DNA of 6,232 bases from Acidobacteriaceae bacterium (GCA_019237515.1 JAFAGX010000613.1:1-6232); one strand, 5' to 3'. Shown: positions 1 through 5,617, counted from the stretch's first letter. Translations and numbers: made by a program. Notes: generated by a model not told the origin, from the sequence alone.

Positions 1-127
1 GATCCCGCCGAGCAGGTCATGATGCTTACCGCGCCGCCGCTTCGCTAAGCTGGCAACCTTAACCGAGCTATACAAACTGCTGCTATTCTTTAGCTTCTCC
101 AACGCCCTACCTCCGCAACAGCGATGG

Positions 128-256
128 GATAGCGCTACCACAGCGCAACTTTGCTACATTTGAGCATTTTTCGGCTGCTTTAGGGATACGCCAACATGCG
201 CCACGTCGGGAAAATTGGTGCGATCTTTAAGGCGTGACTGAAGACGCCGAGTTTAC
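128..256 (+). repeat. tandem repeat unit, copy 1 (~129 bp, diverged)
   Basis: It begins GATAGCGCTACCACAGCGCA and ends GAGTTTAC, and copy 2 starts at the next base. The first 26 bases match 257-282 at 22 positions. Later matching blocks are the TTTGAGCA-like stretch near 160, ATCTTTA (223-229), TGACT (235-239) and CGAGTTT (248-254), at offsets growing from 129 to 137 bp. The regular order of blocks argues for an old tandem duplication with small indels rather than chance. In the first block three of four differences fall on the same codon position, and both copies then reach TGA, so decayed coding sequence is possible. Confidence 0.55.
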
Positions 257-393
257 GATAGAGCTACTACAACGCAACTCTGGCCCGTGTTTTGAACACT
301 CTCTCCTGCATAGCGGTACGGCAGAATGTGTCGTAGCGCTGTAAAGATTTGTGCCAATCTTTACCGCCTTTGACTATTAAATGCGAAGTTTTT
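257..393 (+). repeat. tandem repeat unit, copy 2 (~135 bp, diverged)
   Basis: Partner of the unit at 128-256, starting GATAGAGCTACTACAACGCA. It contains a clean hairpin absent in this strength from copy 1: GTAAAGATT (341-349), a 6-base loop, AATCTTTAC (356-364), plus two more pairs outside one mismatch (338-339 with 366-367). After its end, TTTAAGCATTTTTCAGGTGGC-like sequence at 391-411 again matches the inside of copy 1 (160-179), suggesting a third, internally deleted copy. Confidence 0.5.
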
Positions 394-637
394 AAGCATT
401 TTTCAGGTGGCAGACATATGATGTGACCGGCGATTGGTTTCCGTGAGGCCCAGCGCGGCACGAAGGCGGGAACAAAGAACCGGGGGCGGGCGGCGTTCGG
501 TAGCCGTGAGCTAAAGCGCGGCCCAGTTGCCCCCGGGACGCCGTACAGCTGTTTAGAACTGTATAAACCTCCGAACCGGACGCAAGCGCCATCTTGCGCC
601 GAAGCGGGAAAGTGGAGCTCGCCGGTTGTGGGTTTAA

Positions 638-643
638 AAGGAG
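638..643 (+). promoter_or_regulatory. ribosome binding site of the 55-aa protein gene
   Basis: AAGGAG lies three bases before ATG at 647. The spacing is short, but this is the only strong Shine-Dalgarno match here, and the next in-frame ATG (662) would be 18 bases away, so it decides the start. Confidence 0.6.
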
Positions 644-646
644 TTT

Positions 647-814
647 ATGGACGACGAAAAGATGCGGGAGCTTTGTACAAAGATCAGCAGCGAAAAGGAC
701 TCCGAGCGGCTGATGCAGTTGGTGGAAGAGCTAATGAAGCTTTTGGCGGCTGAGCAGAATGCGGTCCAAAAAAACGAATCCACTGTGAAAGCAAGCAGAA
801 ATACTGCGGCATAG
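647..814 (+). CDS. small helical protein, 55 aa, function unknown
   Basis: The frame runs ATG to TAG and begins MDDEKMRELCTKISSEKDSE. It is mostly charged and leucine-rich, and is predicted by eye to form two helices, with a hydrophobic i/i+3/i+4 pattern around RLMQLVEELMKLLAAEQ (residues 21-37), so a small coiled coil is likely. There is no signal peptide, membrane segment or metal motif. It has a good AAGGAG site and is the only plus-strand gene, converging with the metallopeptidase gene 52 bp downstream. From memory, very short acidic proteins of this pattern (ELC..I..E.D...L..L...L..LL) are common in Acidobacteriota and are annotated as hypothetical. I cannot assign a role. That it is a gene rests on the ribosome site and amino-acid pattern, not on length. 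Confidence 0.65.
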   Translation: MDDEKMRELCTKISSEKDSERLMQLVEELMKLLAAEQNAVQKNESTVKASRNTAA

Positions 815-866
815 CGTTTCTTTCTCCGCACTATAACCCCCGTCACCCGGACAATTCGCCGCAAAC

Positions 867-1553
867 TCAAATCTGCTTCAGAAACCTTTTCGCCTCCTCC
901 AGGCCGGGAAACATTTTCTCTTCTGCCTGAAACTCCGCCGAATGCACGCATCGCCGGCTTCCCCGCAGTTTCACCGGATGCTTCAGGTGCAGCATCTCGT
1001 GGTACACGATGTACTCCACGGCACACCGGGGCACGCGGGGATGATCAAAGACCCGGCTCACCACAATGGCATTGTGCGCTGGATCATAATGCCCCAGGCT
1101 GTTGCGCGCATGTTCGCGGCTCCAGGTCATCTGCGGACGTGCCAGCAAACCATAAAAAAACTTAGCGTTCAGTTCTTCGAAGATCGCGTCCAGATCATAA
1201 ATTCGCCCTTGCGCCGTCTCAATCCGCTTCCGCCCCCGCATCTGCCGAACCAGGTGCGCTTTCTTTCGCAGAGCATGGCTCGCGACATAACGCCTGTACC
1301 GCGTCGCATATTCGCGCTCAATCGGCTTGCGATACATCTTCGCCAGCAGAATGTGCGCAATTGCGCGCAAGACGGGCTCCGGCGCGCCCTCCAATAAATC
1401 GGAAAGCCGCACCAGCAACCGCCCCTCACGCAATCGAATAGTATTGTTGATGTTTGCGAAGGCGAAGAACTCGACCTTCAACTCCGGGACAGGCGCACGC
1501 GGCCGCAACTCGCGGTAGCTTTCCTGAAAAATGTCCGGCAGCCGCTCCCTCAC
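867..1553 (-). CDS. SprT-like zinc metallopeptidase with degenerate N-terminal copy
   Basis: A 228-aa protein. The zinc-binding motif HEMLH is at residues 185-189 in the context YIVYHEMLHLKHP, and a likely third ligand is H204 in CVHSAEF. This fits the SprT-like/Spartan group of HExxH metallopeptidases, some of which act on DNA-bound proteins; the substrate here is unknown. The segment around residues 125-166 (FEELN..FF, then the GHYDP loop and IVVS) is the usual strand region before the catalytic helix. Residues 37-76 repeat the same pattern (I.L..G..LVRLS..., then AHILLAKMYRKP), but HILLA replaces HExxH, so this half should be catalytically dead. It has no signal peptide and is probably cytoplasmic. 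The GTG start at 1553 is the first start after an in-frame TAA five codons upstream; no clear Shine-Dalgarno precedes it, so the start is less certain. Confidence 0.82.
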   Translation of the reverse strand: MRERLPDIFQESYRELRPRAPVPELKVEFFAFANINNTIRLREGRLLVRLSDLLEGAPEPVLRAIAHILLAKMYRKPIEREYATRYRRYVASHALRKKAHLVRQMRGRKRIETAQGRIYDLDAIFEELNAKFFYGLLARPQMTWSREHARNSLGHYDPAHNAIVVSRVFDHPRVPRCAVEYIVYHEMLHLKHPVKLRGSRRCVHSAEFQAEEKMFPGLEEAKRFLKQI

Positions 1554-1589
1554 GCTGCCGTCAGCTTACCACGCCCACCCCAATTACCG

Positions 1590-1669
1590 ATTTTCGATTG
1601 TTGAGTTTTGATTTGTGAATTCTCACCGTCCGGGAAGGGTTCTAAATTCAACATTCTGAATTCAAAATT
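1590..1669. repeat. two heptad-phased arrays in inverted arrangement
   Basis: Array 1 (1590-1624) read on the minus strand has five 7-bp units: GAGAATT, CACAAAT, CAAAACT, CAACAAT, CGAAAAT. Array 2 (1642-1669) on the plus strand has four: CTAAATT, CAACATT, CTGAATT, CAAAATT. Both fit roughly NRRAAYT. The phase is exact, with GA at 1589, 1596, 1603, 1610, 1617 and TC at 1641, 1648, 1655, 1662, 1669. Because the arrays face opposite ways they can pair as a long imperfect hairpin around a GC-rich centre (1625-1641). They fill the gap between the phosphoesterase and metallopeptidase genes, where the latter's promoter should lie. Confidence 0.7.
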
Positions 1670-1674
1670 CTTCG

Positions 1675-1717
1675 GGATGCCCCAGGTTAGCGAGCGTGGT
1701 GTGCGCGCTAACCTGGG
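1675..1717 (-). repeat. 12-bp perfect inverted repeat after phosphoesterase gene
   Basis: CCCAGGTTAGCG (1681-1692) and CGCTAACCTGGG (1706-1717) are perfect complements around a 13-base loop, preceded by GGGATGC. It starts 11 bp past the phosphoesterase stop codon, so it should fold at the 3' end of that mRNA and could terminate transcription or protect the transcript. There is no uninterrupted T run directly after it on the minus strand (AATTTTG comes about 11 bases later), so it is not a textbook intrinsic terminator. It resembles the element at 3962-4010. Confidence 0.7.
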
Positions 1718-1728
1718 AACACTCCTAT

Positions 1729-3756
1729 TTAAAACGCGAACAAGTCGAACAAATCGCCGATCGCCGGCCCGTTGGTCGGTGCATACTTATTGGTGCCGTC
1801 GTATTGCGGATTCGGGAAATTGTCCCGGCTCCGCCCGGTCAACGGCGACAGCCCCCAGTTTCGCTCGATGAACTTCAAGATCGAAACGTGGTCCGTGTAG
1901 TCGTGCGAAATGTGCCCAGCCTTGGTGAACGGTGATACCACCAAAAGCGGAATGCGCGTGCCATCTCCAAAGTAGTCGAGCGGCTGAATGTAACCCGAGT
2001 CGTAATATCCGCCGCCTTCATCGAAGGTGACGAAAATAGCCGTGCTGGCCCACAGCGTGGGATTTGCTTGCACCATATCCACGATGTTTTTCACGAACCC
2101 TTCAAACAAATCCAGCTTCGATGACGCCGGATGCCCATCGACCCACCCGCTCGGCTTTACAAACGAAACTGCCGGCAAGCTGCCGCTCTTGATGTCGTTG
2201 TAAAAATCGGTCGTGTCTTTCAAGTGCGCTTCACGCACACTCTTGTTCGTCATGATCGAGGCCGAGTACTGCAAGAAGTTACATATGTTGCAATACTGGT
2301 CGCTTTTCGCTCCCACCGTCCCGTAGTTCAACTGATATTTGTCGTTCAGGTACGCGTTGAATTGATCGCCGAAGTACGCAAACGAGATGTTTTTCGCCAG
2401 CAACGCATCGCCGATGTTTCGAACCGTAGAAGGCGGCACTGTGAATGGAGTGTTGTTCACATTGTTATCGGTAGAGGCGTTGGAGCCATCCCCGAAATAA
2501 CCAGGGTTGTAATTGTTCAGCAGGTAGTAGTGGCCGGGCTCGCATCGCGAATCCACCCGTCTCGGTAGCATACTGAGATAACTCACGATTGCCGAGACTC
2601 CCGGAGCATTCGGGTCCGAGCAGTTGGTATAAGACCCTCCGCCAAATGACGCTTTTCCGAACGCGCCGCCGCCGTATCCGTCCTCTGTGTACCAATTGTT
2701 AGTTCCCGGTGCGGCATTCGGGTTTTCGACTTCATCCACGATGCCCGCGTTTGGAGTTCCAAAGAAAACCGAGGCGTTGTGCGGCGGGTTTGCCGGATTC
2801 CCATTCCCACCGTCGTACCAGATCGCGTCACCCGTGCCCAGCATGATGTGGTTGGCGCCGGTACCACCCATCACCGCCTGGTGGTAGTTATCGCTCATCG
2901 CATATTTGTCGGCCAGCGACTTCAAGTACGGAGCATCGCCTTTCAGCACGTTGTAGAAACCCATCGAGGTTGAGCCTTCACCCGTCGACTCATCGGTGAA
3001 GGGTGATGCTGGCGCCTTACCATTGCTTCCCGCTCCGATCGTCACTTCCACCCAGGGAAATAAGTCCGCGCGGCAACCGCTGGGATTCCAGGTAGCCGAA
3101 TAGAGAATGTCGCAATCCTCTTGTTGCCACATCTGGTAGAAGCGATGCACCGGGCTGGCTGCATACGTGTCATACGGCATCGTGCTGGAAGTCAACTGGA
3201 AGGGCCCGGGTGCCAGGTGGGTCACGTCCATGATTCGCGTATCGGGCACGTGGGACGCCTGCCCCGTACCACCCGTCAGCAGGAACTTGTAGTAGTCGCT
3301 CGTCAAGCCATTCTCCGAAGCTTCTGCTTGCGCCAGCGTGCAAACGCCGTTGTTTTTGCAGACGTTTGACGGACCGCCGGTCAACGGCGGCGGCAGCACA
3401 CTATACAGTGACTTGCTCATCGGATTGATCTGATATTTATCAGTGCTCGTATCCACCGCGGAATATTGCAGCGCTTCTGCAAAATTGGGGCCGGGGCTGC
3501 CATCTTCGTTGACAATTCCCTTCGACAGCAGGTTGTCGACGCTTTCCCCACTCTTGGGTTTATACGTGGCGAAAACATGATCAAACGTCCGATTTTCTCC
3601 GATGATCACAATTACGTGCTTGATCGGGCTCGTAGTATTTGCGGAATTATCGTTGCTTGCGGCAAAGGCGGGTGCTACCAGTTGACTCATCATCGCAGCC
3701 ACACCCACCCACGCTGTGGCGCGCCACTTTCTTAGATCTGCGTACTTCACGGCCAT
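1729..3756 (-). CDS. secreted phosphoesterase, phospholipase C/acid phosphatase family
   Basis: A 675-aa protein of the phosphoesterase family PF04185 (alkaline phosphatase superfamily), which includes bacterial phospholipases C and the acid phosphatase AcpA; it hydrolyses phosphomonoesters or phosphodiesters. A Sec signal peptide spans residues 1-32 (hydrophobic AWVGVAAMM..., cleavage after AFA). Family signatures appear in order: VIVIIGENRTFDH (48-60; E54-N55 expected to bind metal), SDNYHQAVMGGTGANH (288-303; T299 at the expected nucleophile position), TFDEGGGYYD (577-586; D579-E580 expected metal ligands), RIPLLVVSPF (601-610) and DYTDHVSILKFIE (619-631). Eight cysteines fit an exported protein. 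All catalytic positions seem intact. The ATG at 3756 has GGAGGG eight bases upstream. It lies alone between repeat-bearing gaps, with a Pho-box-like promoter, which suggests phosphate scavenging. Substrate cannot be told from sequence: phospholipase C and phosphatase are both possible. Confidence 0.9.
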   Translation of the reverse strand: MAVKYADLRKWRATAWVGVAAMMSQLVAPAFAASNDNSANTTSPIKHVIVIIGENRTFDHVFATYKPKSGESVDNLLSKGIVNEDGSPGPNFAEALQYSAVDTSTDKYQINPMSKSLYSVLPPPLTGGPSNVCKNNGVCTLAQAEASENGLTSDYYKFLLTGGTGQASHVPDTRIMDVTHLAPGPFQLTSSTMPYDTYAASPVHRFYQMWQQEDCDILYSATWNPSGCRADLFPWVEVTIGAGSNGKAPASPFTDESTGEGSTSMGFYNVLKGDAPYLKSLADKYAMSDNYHQAVMGGTGANHIMLGTGDAIWYDGGNGNPANPPHNASVFFGTPNAGIVDEVENPNAAPGTNNWYTEDGYGGGAFGKASFGGGSYTNCSDPNAPGVSAIVSYLSMLPRRVDSRCEPGHYYLLNNYNPGYFGDGSNASTDNNVNNTPFTVPPSTVRNIGDALLAKNISFAYFGDQFNAYLNDKYQLNYGTVGAKSDQYCNICNFLQYSASIMTNKSVREAHLKDTTDFYNDIKSGSLPAVSFVKPSGWVDGHPASSKLDLFEGFVKNIVDMVQANPTLWASTAIFVTFDEGGGYYDSGYIQPLDYFGDGTRIPLLVVSPFTKAGHISHDYTDHVSILKFIERNWGLSPLTGRSRDNFPNPQYDGTNKYAPTNGPAIGDLFDLFAF

Positions 3757-3763
3757 GAAATTT

Positions 3764-3769
3764 CCCTCC
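3764..3769 (-). promoter_or_regulatory. ribosome binding site of the phosphoesterase
   Basis: GGAGGG on the minus strand, seven bases before ATG at 3756. It is the strongest Shine-Dalgarno match in the window and fixes the start that carries the signal peptide. Confidence 0.8.
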
Positions 3770-3780
3770 AGATCACAGCG

Positions 3781-3832
3781 TTATCACGGCCGCGTTCGTC
3801 CCTTGGTTAAAGGAAAGTTAATTCCTTGACAG
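3781..3832 (-). promoter_or_regulatory. candidate Pho-box promoter of the phosphoesterase
   Basis: On the minus strand CTGTCA (3832-3827), TTAACT (3821-3816) and TTAACC (3810-3805) are spaced exactly 11 bp apart. CTGTCA matches a half-site of the enterobacterial Pho box, and TTAAC-N5/6 repeats match the PhoP boxes of Bacillus; both families use 11-bp phasing. Then 18 bp on comes TGATAA (3786-3781), a plausible -10 box, so TTAACC would sit at -35 as in Pho promoters. The ribosome site begins 11 bp after. The geometry is coherent, but the match was made by eye and is degenerate. Confidence 0.45.
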
Positions 3833-3930
3833 TTACGGTTGTGAGTTGAGGAAAACCCGCATAAATACAGGCTATCCAGTAGCAACACCCTAAGGTATGT
3901 CATGGATAATTACAGCTGATCGTTACTACT

Positions 3931-3952
3931 TCGTACTCAGGGCTGAGTACGA
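3931..3952. repeat. 9-bp perfect inverted repeat
   Basis: TCGTACTCA (3931-3939), loop GGGC, TGAGTACGA (3944-3952). It lies 66-87 bp beyond the stop of the cyclase gene and well upstream of the phosphoesterase promoter. No T run follows on either strand. It can also be read as three degenerate heptads (TCGTACT, CAGGGCT, GAGTACG) like those elsewhere in the window. Operator, transcript-end structure and repeat relic are all possible. Confidence 0.5.
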
Positions 3953-3961
3953 TTCTGGGCT

Positions 3962-4010
3962 GGGTGCCGCAGGTTCTGCGAGCGCCTCTTGTGAGCCCAC
4001 TTGGGGATGC
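3962..4010 (-). repeat. repeat element related to 1675-1717, after cyclase gene
   Basis: On the plus strand it starts GGGTGCCGCAGGTTCTGCGA, closely matching GGGATGCCCCAGGTTAGCGA at 1675-1694, and it ends near CCCACTTGGGGATGC, loosely resembling the other element's right arm. The long stem has decayed, but a short hairpin CGCAG-GTT-CTGCG remains. Like its relative it lies just past a minus-strand stop codon (8 bp after 4018). Confidence 0.4.
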
Positions 4011-4017
4011 AGAAGTG

Positions 4018-5070
4018 CTACTTCAGCACGCCGCGCTGCGCGATGCCGATGTTGTCCCGCGTCGTGTTTTTCACCAGGTACATCATTTCATCCGCCTGAC
4101 GAATGATGTCGTGCGGACTCTTGGCATCCGCCGGGTACGTGGCCAGTCCGATCGACGCGCGCACATTCAGGTTCAATCCTTCTTCGCGGCAGAAACGGCT
4201 TGCGCGCAAACTTTCCTGCAGACGCTTCGCCACTACCAGCGAGGAATCCTTCCCGGTCTGCGGCAACAGCACCACAAATTCGTCGCCGCCATAGCGAAAG
4301 GCATAGTCGATCAAACGGAGTTGTGCCTTGATCAGATAGCCAATTTCTGCCAGCAACTTGCTCCCGATCAAGTGTCCATGCGTGTCATTCACCGCCTTGA
4401 AATGATCCAGATCAATAAACAGCACGGTGAACTCATATCCGAATCGCGCCGACCGGTACACTTCCGTCTCCAAAACCTTATACAGATGCCGCGCGTTGAA
4501 AAGCCCCGTACAATCGTCGGTGATTGTGAGTTCCTGGATCCGCTCCACCGCCCGCGCGTTCTCAATGGCGATCGCCGCATAATCGCAGAGCGATTGCAGA
4601 AAATAAATCTCTTGGTCGCCGAAATGCTCCATGTCCACATTGACCAGCTGGATCACTCCGAGCACCCGCAACCGCGATCGCACCGGAAAGCAGATGATGG
4701 AATGCGTCTCCCATCTCGTCATCTCATCGATTCGTTTTGCAAACCGCGGGTCCGTGTAAACATCCGGCACAATCAACCGTTCTCCATGTTTCGCCACATA
4801 CCCGGCGATTCCCTCCCCCACCTTCAGCCGCACATTTTTGAGCGCCTCCGAGGCCGTGCCCACCGCGATTGCGAAGTAGAGGTCCTGCCGCTCCTCATCC
4901 ACCATCAGCAGCGACCAGGTATCCGGGCGGAAGTACTCCGCCATCTTTTCCATGATGGTTTGCAGGATGCAGTCCAGGTCCAGCGACGAGGTCAGGGCTT
5001 TGGCCACGTCGTGGAATATCGCCAATTCCTGGCTTAGACGAATACTGTCGGTCTCAACGACCTTAGTCAT
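4018..5070 (-). CDS. GAF-GGDEF diguanylate cyclase
   Basis: A 350-aa cytoplasmic protein expected to make the second messenger c-di-GMP from two GTP. Residues about 15-172 form a GAF sensor domain (VGEGIAGYVAKHGERLIVPDV at 84-104, FPVRSRLRVLGVIQLVN at 128-144). A helical linker leads to the GGDEF domain at about 181-345: LTITDDCTGLFNARHL, FIDLDHFKAVNDTHGH (218-233), and an intact GGDEF active site at 261-265 in RYGGDEFVVLLP. RLID (252-255), five residues earlier, is the RxxD inhibitory site, so product feedback is expected. There is no membrane segment or EAL domain, so the enzyme should be a soluble synthase whose GAF domain binds an unknown ligand. ATG 5070 is directly preceded by an in-frame TAA, so no longer start is possible; the Shine-Dalgarno is weak. 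Confidence 0.93.
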   Translation of the reverse strand: MTKVVETDSIRLSQELAIFHDVAKALTSSLDLDCILQTIMEKMAEYFRPDTWSLLMVDEERQDLYFAIAVGTASEALKNVRLKVGEGIAGYVAKHGERLIVPDVYTDPRFAKRIDEMTRWETHSIICFPVRSRLRVLGVIQLVNVDMEHFGDQEIYFLQSLCDYAAIAIENARAVERIQELTITDDCTGLFNARHLYKVLETEVYRSARFGYEFTVLFIDLDHFKAVNDTHGHLIGSKLLAEIGYLIKAQLRLIDYAFRYGGDEFVVLLPQTGKDSSLVVAKRLQESLRASRFCREEGLNLNVRASIGLATYPADAKSPHDIIRQADEMMYLVKNTTRDNIGIAQRGVLK

Positions 5071-5106
5071 TTACTTCAACCCCAGGCAGTAAGCGGGAAT
5101 CCTAAG

Positions 5107-5112
5107 ATTATA
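5107..5112 (-). promoter_or_regulatory. candidate -10 box of the cyclase gene
   Basis: A perfect TATAAT on the minus strand, 36 bp before the ATG at 5070, which would give a leader of about 30 bases. No TTGACA-like hexamer lies 16-18 bp upstream (the sequence there is C-rich, around ACCCCA), so the promoter may need an activator or another sigma factor. Confidence 0.4.
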
Positions 5113-5225
5113 TGTGGCTTACAGAGGGGTGGGGTAGGAACCTTGGTAACCAGCTAGTGTCCTGATATGGAATGACTTGCGATGCCCCGACGCCGGTGAG
5201 GAACAGGTGGGAGGGAACCGGAATC

Positions 5226-5396
5226 TTACTGCACTACTGGCTTGCGACTCTGCAATGCTTCCATTAATGCGGCAATCTCTTTGTCTCTGGCTTCGTATTG
5301 CTGCCAGTCCACCTCTGACATTTCGCCAATCGACCCGTGAGAAGCTTGCAGCTGCAATGCCAGCAACTGCCGCAGCCGCGTAACCATTTGTAACAT
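5226..5396 (-). CDS. small helical protein, 56 aa, function unknown
   Basis: The frame starts MLQMVTRLRQLLALQLQASH and ends LQSRKPVVQ-TAA. It appears to be two helices separated by HGSIGEMSE (about residues 20-28); the second half, EVDWQQYEARDKEIAALMEA, is charged and could be a coiled coil. There is no signal peptide or known motif. I chose ATG 5396 because GAGGTG (5406-5401) lies four bases upstream; an in-frame GTG at 5408 would add four residues (MRCC) but overlaps that ribosome site. The gene stands alone: 155 bp separate it from the cyclase gene downstream and 209 bp from the nuclease gene upstream. A palindrome at 5448-5463 lies in its promoter region. I do not recognise the family. 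Confidence 0.55.
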   Translation of the reverse strand: MLQMVTRLRQLLALQLQASHGSIGEMSEVDWQQYEARDKEIAALMEALQSRKPVVQ

Positions 5397-5400
5397 ACAG

Positions 5401-5406
5401 CACCTC
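5401..5406 (-). promoter_or_regulatory. ribosome binding site of the 56-aa protein gene
   Basis: GAGGTG on the minus strand, four bases before ATG 5396. It favours that ATG over the GTG at 5408, which lies just before it. Confidence 0.5.
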
Positions 5407-5447
5407 ACTACTGCCTTGAGCGTAAGGTTTTGTCACGTTTATTAACA

Positions 5448-5463
5448 CTAGGGTGTACCCTAG
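5448..5463. promoter_or_regulatory. palindrome CTAGGGT-GT-ACCCTAG, candidate operator
   Basis: Perfect 7-bp arms around a 2-bp centre, 52 bp upstream of the start of the 56-aa protein gene. The compact symmetric form is what a dimeric repressor or activator binds, and no T run marks it as a terminator. Promoter boxes nearby are poor (GTGACA at 5436-5431 lacks a good -10), so the assignment is by position and symmetry only. Confidence 0.4.
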
Positions 5464-5473
5464 CTTTCCGCGT

Positions 5474-5502
5474 TGGAACCTGAAACTTGAAACTCGAAAC
5501 TG
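5474..5502 (+). repeat. heptad array, four units
   Basis: TGGAACC, TGAAACT, TGAAACT, CGAAACT follow one another without gaps (5474-5501). This is the cleanest example of the NRRAAYT heptads also seen at 1590-1669 and 5627-5661. Confidence 0.7.
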
Positions 5503-5507
5503 CTCCG

Positions 5508-5550
5508 TCATCCCGAGCGAAGCTGTTCTTCAAGCGGAGCGAGGGATCTC
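5508..5550 (+). repeat. dispersed-type hairpin element with GAGCGA repeats
   Basis: ATCCC (5510-5514) pairs with GGGAT (5543-5547); inside them GAAG-CTGTT-CTTC (5519-5531) forms a short stem, and GAGCGA occurs at 5515 and 5537. I recall motifs of the form TCATCCYGAGCGAAGC...GAGGGATCT as frequent in acidobacterial intergenic DNA, but cannot check that here. Confidence 0.45.
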
Positions 5551-5570
5551 GCGTGCAGCTTCACCACAAT

Positions 5571-5617
5571 GGGTGCCCCGCCTTGGCCGAGCGCCTTCCG
5601 CGACGTTAGGGTGGGAT
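5571..5617 (-). repeat. imperfect hairpin element spanning the nuclease stop codon
   Basis: GGGTGCCCCGCCTT (5571-5584) faces AGGGTGGGAT (5608-5617). Bases 5577-5584 and 5608-5615 can pair with two G-T pairs around a 23-base loop. It shares the GGG(A)TGCCCC opening with the element at 1675. The nuclease TAA (5606-5608) lies within it. Confidence 0.5.

Larger units (their letters stand above)
1..646. other. gene-poor region with degenerate repeats
   Basis: No reading frame here has both a plausible start site and protein-like composition. The first 48 bases are open in plus frame 1 and end in TAA, too short to judge as a gene end. A plus frame is open from about 24 to a TGA at 161-163 but has no start codon. 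Bases 128-411 hold diverged repeat copies, annotated separately. Bases 440-540 are very GC-rich, with 8-bp complementary arms CCGGGGGC (480-487) and GCCCCCGG (529-536) that could close a structured stretch of about 57 bases; I do not recognise it as any known RNA. TATAAA at 562-567 and a 6-bp hairpin (581-598) precede the small gene at 647 and may belong to its promoter and leader, but no -35 box matches. Confidence 0.6.

Noticed and set aside
1..48. End of a plus-strand gene (15 codons then TAA)
   Set aside because: It is too short to tell from chance, and the other frames are equally open.
267..461. Minus-strand 64-codon frame starting with GTG
   Set aside because: It covers the tandem repeat, lacks a Shine-Dalgarno, and its equivalent in copy 1 is broken by stops.
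3826..3831. TTGACA on the plus strand as a -35 box
   Set aside because: There is no acceptable -10 box 16-18 bp on and no plus-strand gene downstream; it is the complement of the CTGTCA half of the Pho-like box.
3964..5037. Long plus-strand open frame (357 codons) opposite the cyclase gene
   Set aside because: It is the antisense shadow of a clear GAF-GGDEF gene; its product is rich in H, R, Q and L with no recognisable domain.
5190..5219. CCGGT/ACCGG stem as a terminator of the 56-aa protein gene
   Set aside because: It has only five pairs around a loop of about 19 bases and no T run on the minus strand.
5119..5511. Minus-strand 130-codon frame overlapping the 56-aa protein gene
   Set aside because: It runs through a heptad array and palindrome and has no start-site support; the other frame has a ribosome site and helical protein character.
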